64,000 nucleotides of DNA from Planctomycetota bacterium. Its GTDB lineage: Bacteria; Planctomycetota; Planctomycetia; Planctomycetales; Planctomycetaceae. Position 1 is the first letter of the stretch. Each line of letters opens with the position of its first letter. Position numbers and translations under genes: made by a program. A model generated the notes under the pieces. It was not told the DNA's origin and searched no databases. It was given only the letters and a program-made list of their open reading frames with translations. Where the stretch lies: positions 1-64,000 of the forward strand of contig JAQBVJ010000016.1 of assembly GCA_027623235.1 (NCBI GenBank), read 5' to 3'. Of this stretch, positions 1 through 10,792 are shown in pieces.

Positions 1-2
1 GC

Positions 3-776
3 TCCCGCCGAGCCGCAAGCGCCACCCCCGATCCCGCGGCTCGGCAGGAGCCTCGCCCTCCCGGCCAGAAGGACGTGGTGTCGTCGTCCTGGACCGAGGG
101 TCACATCCGGCTGTTCGAGCACCTCTGCAACACGACCGAACACCGCCCCGCCACAATCGACGGCCTCGCCCCGCTGTACCAGGCCGTCGCCCACGGCTGC
201 CAGGCCGGCCTGCATGAGAAAGCGCGTGTCGACGTCTACCACGACCGCATCCTGCGCGGCACGGGGAGCGACGACTACTACAGTTCGAGAAAGCTCGGAG
301 CGATCAGTGCGGACCTGGGCGCGGTGGCGTGCTTCTTCGATCGTCCGTGGAGCCAGCTCTCGCCCAGCCTCTCGCCCGCCGCCCAGGCGTGGCTGCTCAA
401 CGAAGCGGCCTGCTACCTGCGAGCCCTCGGCCGGCTGACCGAGGCGGCAGAGCCGATGCAGGTGGCATTGGGAATGGCAGTCGAACAGAAAACCTGGAAG
501 AATGCCGCAATCGTCGCCGGCAACCTGAGCGAGCTGGAGCTGACGCTGGGTGAGGTGTCCGCGGCCGTCGCGACCGGAGAGCAGTCCGTCACGTTCGCCG
601 ACCGCAGTGGCAACGAGTTTCAGCGGATGGGAAATCGCACGACGCACGCCGACGCCCTGCACCAGGCCTCCCGTGGCTCGGGCTTCCAGCCCGAGCAGAC
701 ACCTCCCGAAAAGTGGCAGGGGCTTCCAGCCCCTGCGGAGTCCGCTCAGCACGGGCTGGAAGCCTGTCCTTCGTGA
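3..776 (+). CDS. TPR-type helical repeat protein, 3'-truncated and running off the window start
   Basis: The reading frame is open to the first bases of the window, so the true start lies outside; an internal ATG/GTG near 75 is unlikely to be the start. The residues from about WTEGHIRLFEHLCNTTEHRP onward resemble the C-terminal region of large bacterial TPR/NTPase-type proteins (motifs LYQAVAHGCQAGL, DRILRGTGSD, LGAVACFF, AWLLNEAACYLRALGRL, NLSELELTLGE, SVTFADRSG). The helical repeats read normally up to about base 670 (DALHQA), after which the frame enters a block of hairpin repeats and stops at 776. I infer the gene lost its 3' end. The similarity is from memory of the family, not a search; the cellular role is unknown. 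Confidence 0.55.
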   Translation, partial: SRRAASATPDPAARQEPRPPGQKDVVSSSWTEGHIRLFEHLCNTTEHRPATIDGLAPLYQAVAHGCQAGLHEKARVDVYHDRILRGTGSDDYYSSRKLGAISADLGAVACFFDRPWSQLSPSLSPAAQAWLLNEAACYLRALGRLTEAAEPMQVALGMAVEQKTWKNAAIVAGNLSELELTLGEVSAAVATGEQSVTFADRSGNEFQRMGNRTTHADALHQASRGSGFQPEQTPPEKWQGLPAPAESAQHGLEACPS

Positions 777-1236
777 TCTCGCCAATCTTTCCTGTCACCA
801 GCAGGGCCAGCGGCGAGGCGTCCTTCTTGTCGTCATCCGCGTTCTCGTCCAGCCATTTCCACGCGTCGGCGATGTACGCCTCTTTGTCTTTCAGTTTTTT
901 CAGCGGAGACTCGTTCTGAGTCTCGTCGTCCATGTCGATGCCGTGTTTCGCGAGCAGTTTCTTGATCTCTTTTTCTTTCTCCGGATCAAACGCGGCCATC
1001 AGTGCCAGGGGAAACATGATCATCTCGGCCATCGAGTCGACTGATTCCGGAGACAGACAACGGACGAGGCCAGGAAAATCGTTTGCGGCTCCCGCTTGCT
1101 GAAATGCCTCAAACGCCTTTTCCGGAGACTCAAACCCCGCCTGGTCCGATGACGGACCACCCTCATTCACGACCTCGTCGTCCCCACAACCAGACAGAAA
1201 TGCGAGTGCGGCGACGAGTGCAAAGAGACGTGTCAT
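589..1236 (-). CDS. Predicted lipoprotein with chimeric, truncated C-terminus
   Basis: Start ATG at 1236 (MTRLF) gives a lipoprotein signal with lipobox LSGC, Cys17. The next 140 residues are charged and soluble-looking (a region rich in K/E/D around 85-140), as in small planctomycete lipoproteins of unknown function. After about residue 157 (GEITKD) the frame runs through the hairpin repeats at 671-772 and then antisense to the neighbouring TPR gene, ending at 589; residues 158-215 are therefore probably not native. The purine-rich AAAAGGG upstream can serve as ribosome binding site. Function unknown; the exported, lipid-anchored location is the only supported inference. Confidence 0.6.
   Translation of the reverse strand: MTRLFALVAALAFLSGCGDDEVVNEGGPSSDQAGFESPEKAFEAFQQAGAANDFPGLVRCLSPESVDSMAEMIMFPLALMAAFDPEKEKEIKKLLAKHGIDMDDETQNESPLKKLKDKEAYIADAWKWLDENADDDKKDASPLALLVTGKIGEITKDRLPARAERTPQGLEAPATFREVSARAGSPSHGRPGAGRRRASCDFPSAETRCHCGRRT
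671..772. repeat. Cluster of three REP-like hairpins at a gene-gene breakpoint
   Basis: Three short palindromes share the core GGCTTCCAGCC or its complement: 676-696 (arms GCTCGGGC/GCCCGAGC around TTCCA), 717-735 (CAGGGGC/GCCCCTG around TTCCA) and 751-767 (imperfect, opposite orientation). Both neighbouring reading frames lose their expected protein sequence exactly where this block begins and ends. This fits a dispersed palindromic repeat that marks or mediated a deletion or rearrangement. Confidence 0.75.
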
Positions 1237-1802
1237 GGCGGATGCCCTTTTCCACATTGCTCGTTGGATTTGGTTTTGGTTTTCGGCGAGGTGTTCTCGG
1301 AGTCACGTCGAGCTGCAAATTCCCGGATGACGGATGACTCAGCAAGGCAGAAGGACCCATCCCACACCGAATTTGTGCGACAACGAATTGAACGACGATG
1401 AGATCTTATCAGCTTCCGGGATCATCATGAGCACGCCAGGGAGAGACATCCAGGCCGGTCACCAGCCGTGATGAATCCCGGAATCCTCGCAGGCTACTGT
1501 CGATCCGTCACAGGCAGATGTGCTGTTTGACCTTGCCTTCCAGCTGACACGCGCGACAAATCTTTCAGCAGCCGGTCAACACTTCCCGAGGATCGCCTGG
1601 CCTGGTGACGACCTTCACGCGATGTATCCATTTGGATACATCTTTGCGTTCGTGGTTGAAGAAAAGTCTCGGCAAAATTACGCTGACGAGTCCGCTGTCG
1701 GACTGCGAGCGCTCTCGATTGCGGCATTTTCTGTAACCTGTTTTGCTTATTGCAGTTAACGCTGCTGCTTCATCCGCTCACGATTGACCCCGGGAATCCG
1801 CC
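1237..1802. other. Intergenic region, 566 bp
   Basis: No convincing gene. Short open frames here (for example around 1520-1759) lack family similarity and a ribosome binding site. The stretch contains the upstream regions of the divergent lipoprotein and cupin genes, and a perfect palindrome at 1621-1642, listed separately. Confidence 0.6.
1621..1642. promoter_or_regulatory. Perfect 22-bp palindrome, operator-like
   Basis: GATGTATCCA, two bases, then its exact complement TGGATACATC. The 10-bp arms with a 2-bp spacer resemble the binding site of a dimeric repressor more than a terminator, since no T-run follows. It lies about 160 bp upstream of the sugar-metabolism cluster that starts at 1803, so control of that cluster is plausible. 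The regulator is not in the window. Confidence 0.45.
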
Positions 1803-3026
<1,224 letters not shown>

Positions 3027-3045
3027 TGACCAATGATCAAACCTC

Positions 3046-3084
3046 AATGACCAATGCAGCCGCCGTCTGGACATTGGTCATTGG
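3046..3084. repeat. TGACCAA-type inverted repeat hairpin
   Basis: CAATGACCAATG at 3046-3057 and its exact complement CATTGGTCATTG at 3073-3084 form a 12-bp stem with a 15-nt loop, between the cupin stop and the isomerase start. More partial copies of the same heptamer (TGACCAA) lie at 3026-3036. No T-run follows, so it is a dispersed repeat or mRNA hairpin more than a classical terminator. Confidence 0.8.
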
Positions 3085-3118
3085 CGATTGGACATTCCAA
3101 TCCTGAAAGGATTGCCCG

Positions 3119-4132
<1,014 letters not shown>

Positions 4133-4137
4133 CACTG

Positions 4138-4149
4138 AATGACCAATGA
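4138..4149 (+). repeat. TGACCAA-type repeat, left copy around the IVP-like gene
   Basis: AATGACCAATGA overlaps the presumed start of the four-helix-bundle gene; related ACCAATG and CCAATGG fragments continue to 4170. An inverted copy follows the gene at 4532-4546. Confidence 0.7.
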
Positions 4150-4531
4150 GCAGGGACCAATGTCCAATGGAGAGAAATCTGGTCAGCGGTTTGACCTCTC
4201 AGAGCGAACTGCCGTATTCGGCGAAAACGTCATTCGATTTGTTCGGACAGAGAAAGAAGATTTCGTTTCTCGTCCCGTGATTTCTCAACTCGTTCGATCT
4301 TCAACAAGCATTGGAGCGAATTACGGCGAGGCCGACGAATCAGGGACCCGAAAGGAATTTCGGTACCGAATCAGCCTCTGCAAGAGAGAGGCGAAAGAGA
4401 CCGAGCACTGGTTAAGAATGTTTGCAGCCGCGTGTCCGGTTGAAGCAGAACGTGCTCGTGAGTTTTGGAAAGAAGCACACGAACTCGTCCTCATTTTCAG
4501 CAGCATCTATCGAAACACCAAAGAAGTATGA
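4139..4531 (+). CDS. Four-helix bundle protein, 23S rRNA-IVP (S23) family
   Basis: A 130-residue helical protein with family features: [17 protein letters not shown], the [22 protein letters not shown] helix, [21 protein letters not shown], and a C-terminal helix ending [10 protein letters not shown]. The family was named for proteins encoded in intervening sequences of 23S rRNA, but many members sit elsewhere in genomes; their role is unclear, with RNA or protein binding suggested. The first ATG (4139) lies within the repeat, so translation may instead begin at 4160 (MSNGEKSG). It separates two sugar genes and is bracketed by inverted copies of the TGACCAA repeat, which suggests it arrived as a cassette. 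Confidence 0.85.
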   Translation: MTNEQGPMSNGEKSGQRFDLSERTAVFGENVIRFVRTEKEDFVSRPVISQLVRSSTSIGANYGEADESGTRKEFRYRISLCKREAKETEHWLRMFAAACPVEAERAREFWKEAHELVLIFSSIYRNTKEV

Positions 4532-4560
4532 TGGTCATTGGTCATTCGGACCTGGTCATT
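4532..4560 (-). repeat. TGACCAA-type repeat, right copy around the IVP-like gene
   Basis: TGGTCATTGGTCATT at 4532-4546, followed by TGGTCATT at 4553-4560. This is the reverse complement of the repeat on the left side of the gene. Confidence 0.7.
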
Positions 4561-4577
4561 TTCCGAAGGAGTCTTTT

Positions 4578-5720
4578 GTGGCGAAGAAACCTCTCAACAT
4601 CGGCCTTGTCGGCTACGGCTTCATGGGCCGAACTCACTCGAACGGCTACAAGCGTGTCAACGATTTCTTCCACGACCTTGAGTACCGGCCGGTTCTGAAA
4701 TCCATCTGTGCCCGCAACGAAGGTCGTGCGAAGGCTTTCGCCGAACAGTGGGGCTACGAGTCGGTCGAGACTGACTGGAAAGCTCTGATCGCTCGGGACG
4801 ACATCGACGCCATCGATATCTGCACGCCCAACAACACTCACGCAGAGATCGCCATTGCCGCCGCGGCAGCCGGCAAAATGGTTCTCTGCGAAAAGCCACT
4901 GGCCCGCACGACCGAAGAAAGCCTGCCGATGGTGGAAGCCATCGAAAAGGCCGGCGTCGCGAACACCGTCTGGTACAACTATCGACGCGTTCCGGCCGTC
5001 ACTCTCGCCAAGCAGATTATCGACTCCGGGAAGCTCGGCCGAATCTTCCATTACCGAGCCAACTTTCTGCAGGACTGGACGATCAGTGAAGACCTGCCTC
5101 AAGGCGGCGAGGCTCTCTGGCGTCTGGACGCCAACGCCGCTGGCTCTGGCGTGACCGGCGACCTTCTCGCCCACTGCATCGATACGGCGATCTGGCTGAA
5201 CGGCGGCATCAAAGACGTGTCGGCCATGACGGAAACGTTCATTAAAGAACGTGTCCATCAGGCGACCGGTGAAAAGCAGGCGGTCACGATCGACGATGCC
5301 TGCCTCTTCCACTGCCACTTCAACAACGGATCACTCGGCCTGTTCGAGTCGACTCGGTACGCTCGTGGCCACAAGGCTCTTTACACGTTCGAGATCAATG
5401 GCGAGCACGCTTCGATCCGCTGGGACCTGCACGACCTGAACCGTCTTGAGTTCTTCGACCACAGCGACGACGGAATCGTCCGAGGCTGGAGAACCATCCA
5501 TGTGACCGACGGCGATCAGCCCTACATGGATAAGTGGTGGGTGCCCGGTCTCTGCATCGGCTACGAGCACACCTTCGTGCATCAGGTCGCAGACTTCCTC
5601 GCCTCACTTTCGAGTGGCGAGCCCTGCAGACCGACATTCCGCGACGCGCTGGAAACGGCCAAAGTCTGTGACGCCGTTCTGGCAAGTGCCAAAGAGCGTT
5701 CGTGGAAAGACGTCGGATAG
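4578..5720 (+). CDS. Gfo/Idh/MocA family NAD(P)-dependent oxidoreductase
   Basis: A 380-residue cytoplasmic dehydrogenase. The Rossmann nucleotide loop GLVGYGFMG is at residues 9-17; the family motif EKP (CEKPLAR) is at 105-107; a C-terminal alpha/beta substrate domain follows, with [17 protein letters not shown] carrying the typical catalytic-region Asp and His. The open frame extends upstream to 4422, but the GTG at 4578 is preferred because CGAAGGAG sits 6 bases upstream and the protein then begins just before the Rossmann fold. Members oxidise sugars, inositols and related polyols. Its neighbours are the isomerase and the PMI-like cupin, so it likely acts on the same carbohydrate. Confidence 0.88.
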   Translation: MAKKPLNIGLVGYGFMGRTHSNGYKRVNDFFHDLEYRPVLKSICARNEGRAKAFAEQWGYESVETDWKALIARDDIDAIDICTPNNTHAEIAIAAAAAGKMVLCEKPLARTTEESLPMVEAIEKAGVANTVWYNYRRVPAVTLAKQIIDSGKLGRIFHYRANFLQDWTISEDLPQGGEALWRLDANAAGSGVTGDLLAHCIDTAIWLNGGIKDVSAMTETFIKERVHQATGEKQAVTIDDACLFHCHFNNGSLGLFESTRYARGHKALYTFEINGEHASIRWDLHDLNRLEFFDHSDDGIVRGWRTIHVTDGDQPYMDKWWVPGLCIGYEHTFVHQVADFLASLSSGEPCRPTFRDALETAKVCDAVLASAKERSWKDVG

Positions 5721-5768
5721 ACAGAAAACAAACAAGCCCTTTACAATCGTCTCAGTTTAAGCAGCTTC

Positions 5769-5812
5769 ACTGGCGGCCGAATCGGTTGGCAACAACCATT
5801 TCGGCCGCCAGT
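5769..5812 (+). terminator. Strong hairpin between the oxidoreductase and greA
   Basis: ACTGGCGGCCGAA (5769-5781) and its exact complement TTCGGCCGCCAGT (5800-5812) give a 13-bp GC-rich stem with an 18-nt loop, followed by TATTGTTG. It lies 48 bp after the oxidoreductase stop. The weak T-tract makes intrinsic termination plausible but not certain; the sequence could also be a dispersed repeat. Confidence 0.6.
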
Positions 5813-5868
5813 TATTGTTGCGCCTGATCCAAACAAACGGCATTGCACAATCAGCGCAGGAATCTCTC

Positions 5869-6348
5869 ATGCCCAATCCAATCAGCCGGGAAGGCTACGA
5901 AAAGCTCAGCGAGCAAATCCGCCAGATGGAAGACGAGCAAATGCCCGCCATCGCTGAGAAGATCGCTGAGGCACGTGCTGAGGGCGACCTCAAAGAAAAC
6001 ACGGAGTACCACGGACAGCGTGAAGCTCAGGGCATGCTGCAGGCGAAGATCAATCAGCTGAAGTCAAAGCTTGCTGGCTGCACAATCGTTGACAAATCGC
6101 TGATGCCAAAAGGTGTCGTCACGTTCGGCAGCGTGGTGACAGTCAAGGACCTCGACCTGGATGACGAAGAGCGTTACGAGTTCGTCGGTCCTGGCGAGGA
6201 AGACTACACATCAGACCCCATGAAGATTCTCACCAGTAGCCCGATGGCGACTGCGATGGCCGGAAAGAAAGTGGGAGACAAGGTCGAAGTGGACGCTCCG
6301 AAAGGGACGCTCCATTTTGAGATCACGGAAATCCAGGACTCCAAATAG
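5869..6348 (+). CDS. greA: Transcription elongation factor GreA
   Basis: A 159-residue protein, the usual GreA length. The N-terminal coiled coil carries the tip acidic motif in [18 protein letters not shown], whose Asp and Glu stimulate transcript cleavage in backtracked RNA polymerase. The C-terminal domain, from about [16 protein letters not shown] to the end, has the FKBP-like fold that docks on the secondary channel. ATG 5869 was chosen over an upstream in-frame codon because the protein then begins as GreA usually does ([13 protein letters not shown]), with CAGGA upstream. It stands alone after a strong hairpin. Confidence 0.96.
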   Translation: MPNPISREGYEKLSEQIRQMEDEQMPAIAEKIAEARAEGDLKENTEYHGQREAQGMLQAKINQLKSKLAGCTIVDKSLMPKGVVTFGSVVTVKDLDLDDEERYEFVGPGEEDYTSDPMKILTSSPMATAMAGKKVGDKVEVDAPKGTLHFEITEIQDSK

Positions 6349-6392
6349 GCACGCCGTTTTCTGACGCGAAGACGCAAAGGACCGCAAAGATC

Positions 6393-6758
6393 ATGGCGTT
6401 CATCAATCTCGACGAGTTGCAGGCCATTGAACCGGTTCCCGGCTGCCGCATGCGGGCTCCCTTTGGCGAGAACCTGATGCTGTCCTATCTTGAGATGGAC
6501 GAGGGCGCCGAGATCCCACTGCACAATCACCCGCACGAGCAGGGCGGCATGCTGATCTCTGGAAAGATGCAGTTGACGATCGGCGATGAAACACGCATCT
6601 GCGAGCCCGGCGAGATGTACCTCATTCCGGGCAACGTGCCTCACCGAGCGGTCGCCGTCGGCGGACCTGCCGTCGTTCTAGACGTGTTCAGCCCAGTGCG
6701 GGAAGACTACGCGAAAATCTCCAACAGTTACATCCCGTCAGTCGACGCGAAAGATTGA
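6393..6758 (+). CDS. Small cupin-domain protein
   Basis: A 121-residue single cupin barrel. Motif 1 is IPLHNHPHEQGGMLISG and motif 2 is PGEMYLIPGNVPHRA; together they supply three His and one Glu for a metal ion. Such small cupins are found as mononuclear metalloenzymes or ligand-binding proteins, and the sequence does not tell which. The upstream sequence GACGCGAAGACGCAAAGGACCGCAAAG looks like an imperfect short repeat and contains an AAAGGA that can act as ribosome binding site. The stop codon lies inside a 15-bp tandem duplication. Confidence 0.85.
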   Translation: MAFINLDELQAIEPVPGCRMRAPFGENLMLSYLEMDEGAEIPLHNHPHEQGGMLISGKMQLTIGDETRICEPGEMYLIPGNVPHRAVAVGGPAVVLDVFSPVREDYAKISNSYIPSVDAKD

Positions 6759-6773
6759 GACGCGAAAGATTGA
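6744..6773. repeat. 15-bp perfect tandem duplication over a stop codon
   Basis: GACGCGAAAGATTGA occurs twice head to tail (6744-6758 and 6759-6773). The first copy supplies the last four codons and the stop of the cupin gene. Confidence 0.9.
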
Positions 6774-6777
6774 ACGG

Positions 6778-9171
6778 TCACTCAGTCTTCGCTGGCGGCA
6801 CGACCAAACGCTGTTTGAGCATTTCTTCCACAAGCTTCTTCGCAAGCGGTCCTGCGGCGACTCCGCCAGAACCGCCGTGTTCGACGACCGCGACGAAGGC
6901 GATCTGCGGACGTTCAGCGGGGACGTAGCCAGCGAACCAGGCATGGTCCGGTCGGCCGCCGGTCTCAGCTGTGCCCGTTTTCCCAGCGATCGAAACGGAC
7001 TTCAGCCGCACGTGTTTGTACCCCGTGCCACGCGGTGAGGCGACGACCTGCTCCAGACCGCTTCGCACAAGATGCAGCGTCCTCTCGGAAAGCCCGGTTA
7101 TCGTTTTTCCGGCGGATTGAAACTCCGCGACAGACCGGCCACCGGACGAATCCCTCCTTGCGAAAGGCCCAGACGTGTTGACCTGCCGAACGACTCGCGG
7201 TGTGACGAGCTCTCCTCCGTTCGCCACGGCCGCCATCAGACGAACGATCTGCAGAGGAGTCACGGTGAGCGTCGACTGTCCGATCGCCAGGCCGAGCGGA
7301 TCAACAGGCTGCGGTCGAGGTTCGCTCATAGCAGGACCGAGGTCGCCGCCGCCTGACGAGTGAACTTCGAGCGACGCCAGCGTGATCGCGGCATCGGTCT
7401 TCAATTGAGGCAGGTTTCCGGACGACTCATCCGGAAGGTCAATGCCGGTCGGCTGGCCAAATCCCATTCGCTGCGCCGTTCGAACGAGCGGCCGTGCTCC
7501 GAGGTCTCTCGCGGTCGAGTAAAAAAAGACGTTGCACGATCGGCAGATGGCATCTTCCAGAGTCACCTCGCCGTGCCCGACTCCGTAGTGACGGTACACG
7601 TAGCAGCGATGTTTGTGCGGGACGTCGAGGTACCCTCGACAGTACACCGAGGCGTCCGGATTGAAATTCGGCTCTTCCAGCGCGGCGATCGCTGTGAGAG
7701 TTTTGAAAACCGAGCCGGGCGGCAGCGCCATTTTCGTCAGCCGGGGAAACATCGGCTGCCGGGGATCGGCCTGGAGTTGCTGCCACAACTCGTCGTTGTG
7801 GTCAACAAGCAGTCGCAGATCGAATCGCGGCGCGGCGGCCGCGGCAAGCAGCTCGCCCGTGTGAACGTTCATCGCGATCAGGCACGCGCCTTTCGGGTAA
7901 ACGTTCTGCCGTGCGATCTCCGACAGATCCCCCTCAGGAATCTCAGCCGCCGGCTCTGGCAGTTTGATGTGAGTTTCGGACGAGTCGATTTGACGCGAGG
8001 GACGCCAGGCGATCGGGTCCTGCCCGATGACGTCGCGGTCGAGAATCTGCTCGGCACGCCGCTGCAGAGGCTCATCCAGAGCGAGAGTAACATCAGAGCC
8101 CGGTCGAGCCTCGCGCACGATTTCGCGGCGGATGATTTCCCCGTCTGCGTTCCGGACGATTCGCCGCTGGCCGCGACGACCTCGCAGCAGATGATCGTAC
8201 GATCGCTCGATTCCGGTTCGCCCGGTGAAGTCGCCAGGCAGGATGTCTTCGTCGATCGGCAACGGACGCGAGTCGTTCCCGTCGCGTTCCTCAGTCGCAA
8301 GCGATTGTCGATAGCCGACAATGTGCGAGGCGAATGCTCCCTGCGGGTACTCGCGACGCGTGACCAGCTCGAAGTCCAGACCGGGGTAGAGGTCCGGTCG
8401 CGTCACGAGCTCGGCAATCTGCTCAAACGGAACGTTCTCGGCGATGACGTGGTAGTCGTGTTCCTCGGTGACGACGACCGGTTCCGCGCGGCGACGTTTC
8501 GGGGGCGTCGTCAGCTCTGCCTCGACGGTCGAGAGAACTTTGTCGACGGTCGAATTGCCCGAACTGTTTCTTCGATCCGCTTCCTGATCCGCGAAATTCT
8601 GACGCCGCTGTTTCTGCTGCCGCTCTTCGACGGACGCGATGATCCGTTCGACCCGGTTCTGCACAAGCTGACGCTGTCTCTGAAACTGCTGCGGTGAAAC
8701 GGCGAGGGCTTCCGTCAACCGGTTCCACATCTTTGTCCGCTCGGCGAGAACCTCCTGCTCGGCCGCTTTGACCCGTTCTTTGTTGCGGCGGTCGCTCTTG
8801 TTGAGCCGTGACCAGGCTTTCATTCGAAGCCACAAATCGTCGACCGGTTCTTCAAGCCAACGGTAGTGCATTTTCAATCGGTAGGTGGCCGAGTCCTCGG
8901 CGAGGACCGTTCCGCCGATGAGAATGCGACCGTTCGTCGTCGGTATTTCCTCAAACGATTCCGTGACGCCTGTCTGACTGCCGGCGATAAAGACGTCGGC
9001 CTGACTGGCCTGCAGTTGAAACAGCTTGACCGTCACCGGAACCAGTGGCACGACCATCAGCACGAACAGAGCAATCAACCGTCCCAGCGGATTTCGATCC
9101 AGGTCGAGCGCGTCGGACGGGCTGTCGACCGGATTGGATTCGTGCAGGAAACTGGTGGGTCGGTTCTGCAT
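6778..9171 (-). CDS. mrdA: Penicillin-binding protein 2 (peptidoglycan D,D-transpeptidase)
   Basis: A 797-residue class B penicillin-binding protein. One N-terminal membrane helix lies at about 31-51; a long, charged Gln/Arg-rich insertion occupies 115-235; the PBP dimerisation region follows; and the transpeptidase domain has SVFK (catalytic Ser487, Lys490), SCN (545-547) and KTG (731-733). It crosslinks peptidoglycan during elongation at the outer face of the inner membrane. It is the last gene of the mreB-mreC-mreD-mrdA series, which supports the PBP2 assignment over the division-type PBP3. At about 800 residues it is longer than E. coli PBP2 (633), mainly through the coiled insertion. No rodA follows. 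Confidence 0.92.
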   Translation of the reverse strand: MQNRPTSFLHESNPVDSPSDALDLDRNPLGRLIALFVLMVVPLVPVTVKLFQLQASQADVFIAGSQTGVTESFEEIPTTNGRILIGGTVLAEDSATYRLKMHYRWLEEPVDDLWLRMKAWSRLNKSDRRNKERVKAAEQEVLAERTKMWNRLTEALAVSPQQFQRQRQLVQNRVERIIASVEERQQKQRRQNFADQEADRRNSSGNSTVDKVLSTVEAELTTPPKRRRAEPVVVTEEHDYHVIAENVPFEQIAELVTRPDLYPGLDFELVTRREYPQGAFASHIVGYRQSLATEERDGNDSRPLPIDEDILPGDFTGRTGIERSYDHLLRGRRGQRRIVRNADGEIIRREIVREARPGSDVTLALDEPLQRRAEQILDRDVIGQDPIAWRPSRQIDSSETHIKLPEPAAEIPEGDLSEIARQNVYPKGACLIAMNVHTGELLAAAAAPRFDLRLLVDHNDELWQQLQADPRQPMFPRLTKMALPPGSVFKTLTAIAALEEPNFNPDASVYCRGYLDVPHKHRCYVYRHYGVGHGEVTLEDAICRSCNVFFYSTARDLGARPLVRTAQRMGFGQPTGIDLPDESSGNLPQLKTDAAITLASLEVHSSGGGDLGPAMSEPRPQPVDPLGLAIGQSTLTVTPLQIVRLMAAVANGGELVTPRVVRQVNTSGPFARRDSSGGRSVAEFQSAGKTITGLSERTLHLVRSGLEQVVASPRGTGYKHVRLKSVSIAGKTGTAETGGRPDHAWFAGYVPAERPQIAFVAVVEHGGSGGVAAGPLAKKLVEEMLKQRLVVPPAKTE

Positions 9172-9186
9172 CGGGAATTCTCAAAG

Positions 9187-9271
9187 GTTTAACCCGTAGG
9201 CACAGGCAAGGTCATTGCCAGGACGTTGCCTCGGCGGGGTGCCGGACCTTGCCTGCGGCGGCGGGTTAAAC
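9187..9271. repeat. 85-bp palindromic element between mreD and PBP2
   Basis: Outer arms GTTTAACCCG (9187-9196) and CGGGTTAAAC (9262-9271), inner arms CAGGCAAGGTC (9203-9213) and GACCTTGCCTG (9245-9255). It forms a long interrupted hairpin in the only sizeable gap at this point of the operon. It resembles a dispersed palindromic repeat and could modulate read-through or mRNA stability between mreD and PBP2. Confidence 0.75.
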
Positions 9272-9286
9272 GGAAGTCGCGGGGCT

Positions 9287-9781
9287 TTACGCGGTTTTCG
9301 GTTCTCTCATTCCACACAGCGGACGGAGTGCGGTTGAGGCCGCTCCCGCGGCGATGGCTCCTCCCAGCGCTGTCGCCGCCAGTTGAATGCCGAATCGTTT
9401 CGCGTCGATCGGCTGCGGTTCCAGCAGCAGCCTCACCGTTGTGAGCAGCATCGACAGAATCAGTGAGCTCGCAAAGCTGATCGCGATGACTCGAAGTGAA
9501 GTCCGCAATGATTTTTCGTCGAGCACCCGCTGCAGCAGATACGTGCCCGCGATGCAGACGCCGGCGAAGACACCCGGCATGCCGCTCGCCAGGCAATCGG
9601 CGAGGAGTCCGTAAACCGCGGCCGCAACCACGCCCCGCGTTCCGGGCAGAGTGACGGCCAGCCACGGAATCAGCAGCCAGACGAAGGCCGCGGTCAGGCC
9701 GTGACCTGGCACAAACTGCCCGAAGGCCGTCTCGGCGACAAGCAGCAGGTAAGCAGCGATGGGGAGTACGACGATCTTCAT
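9287..9781 (-). CDS. mreD: Rod shape-determining protein MreD
   Basis: A 164-residue hydrophobic protein with about five membrane helices, the usual MreD size and composition. Similarity at residue level is weak, as is normal for MreD, so position carries the assignment: its ATG overlaps the mreC stop (TGATG) and PBP2 follows. It would sit in the inner membrane as part of the elongasome with MreB, MreC and PBP2. Confidence 0.82.
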   Translation of the reverse strand: MKIVVLPIAAYLLLVAETAFGQFVPGHGLTAAFVWLLIPWLAVTLPGTRGVVAAAVYGLLADCLASGMPGVFAGVCIAGTYLLQRVLDEKSLRTSLRVIAISFASSLILSMLLTTVRLLLEPQPIDAKRFGIQLAATALGGAIAAGAASTALRPLCGMREPKTA

Positions 9782-10788
9782 CAGCGGATTTTCGACTCCG
9801 TTGGTGTCTGCGCGGTTGCGGGTACGGCTTCCGTACGACGACCGATCATGCGATCCGGGTTGAGCGTCGTCGTGACGACCTGAACGCTGGACAGCGTGGC
9901 GACGTTGACCTCCGGTGTGATCGTGATCTCCCAGTGAAGCGACCCGGCCGGCAGCAATGCCGACGTGATCCGGCCGAAAAGCATCGGCGAATCGATTCCC
10001 CGGTCGCCAGGGACCGAATAGACGAGCGCTCCTTTTTCAATCAGCTCGCCGGACGGGACCGACACCAGTCGACACGTGCCGTCACCGGCTCCTTCGAGCA
10101 GAAACTCTGTGCTGAGTACTCCCGGATTCTGCAGCAGCACGACGGCCCGGCACCGGAATCCCGGGTCAGAAATCAGCTGAAGCGAACTCGTCCAGCGTCC
10201 TGATCTGGCGATCCGCCCGACAAGACAGCGTCCCGCAAAAACCGGCAGACCGTCGACGACGTCCGAGTCCTGACCGTGGTCGATCCTCGTGGCCCTTTCA
10301 TCGAGGACCCACTGATCTTCGAATAGTCCGGTCTTTGAGCCGCGATCCAGCAGGCGGTGTGACCTCCACAGCGACACAATTTCGTCGCCAATGATGCTCG
10401 CCGAAATCGCCTGCGCTGTGACCAGCGGGCTGGCCTGTGATGTGGAAAATGGCGAGGAGCCCGTCTGTTTGAGCAGCTCAATCTGCTTCTGAGCGGCAAG
10501 CACGCCGAGCAGAGTTCTGCGCTGGTCGAGCTCGGCCTCGCGAAGGCGGCTGGCCAGTCGCTCGTTTTCCTTTTTGAGCCGGATCGCTTCGTGAGACGAA
10601 AACGCGTCCATCTGCGAGTCGGCTTCGATGCGGAAATCACCGACAAGCCGCAGCGTCGGAACGAACGCCAGGCGAACGAGATCCCGCATCGGGCTCGTCA
10701 ACGAAGCCGGCAGAACGGCCACGATGATTGCCACAAAAAGGCAGATCAGCGTCGCTTTCGTCGAGTGGCGATGTTCGAGATCAGACAT
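9781..10788 (-). CDS. mreC: Rod shape-determining protein MreC
   Basis: A 335-residue protein with a short cytoplasmic N-terminus, one membrane helix (about residues 12-31), a coiled-coil segment (LKKENERLASRLREAELDQRR, about 70-90) and a periplasmic beta-rich domain with VFAGRCLVGRIARSG and LQLISDPGFRCRAVV. These are the standard MreC parts: MreC links MreB filaments to the periplasmic synthases. It overlaps mreD by one base and is separated from mreB by a palindromic repeat. Confidence 0.92.
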   Translation of the reverse strand: MSDLEHRHSTKATLICLFVAIIVAVLPASLTSPMRDLVRLAFVPTLRLVGDFRIEADSQMDAFSSHEAIRLKKENERLASRLREAELDQRRTLLGVLAAQKQIELLKQTGSSPFSTSQASPLVTAQAISASIIGDEIVSLWRSHRLLDRGSKTGLFEDQWVLDERATRIDHGQDSDVVDGLPVFAGRCLVGRIARSGRWTSSLQLISDPGFRCRAVVLLQNPGVLSTEFLLEGAGDGTCRLVSVPSGELIEKGALVYSVPGDRGIDSPMLFGRITSALLPAGSLHWEITITPEVNVATLSSVQVVTTTLNPDRMIGRRTEAVPATAQTPTESKIR

Positions 10789-10792
10789 GTTC

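Noticed and set aside
1520-1759. 79-residue open frame in the 1237-1802 gap
   Set aside because: No ribosome binding site, no family features, and it spans the palindrome at 1621-1642; more likely non-coding.
7360-8697. 445-residue open frame on plus strand
   Set aside because: Lies wholly antisense to PBP2, whose motifs are unambiguous; the product is Arg-rich with no family match, as expected from GC-rich shadow frames.
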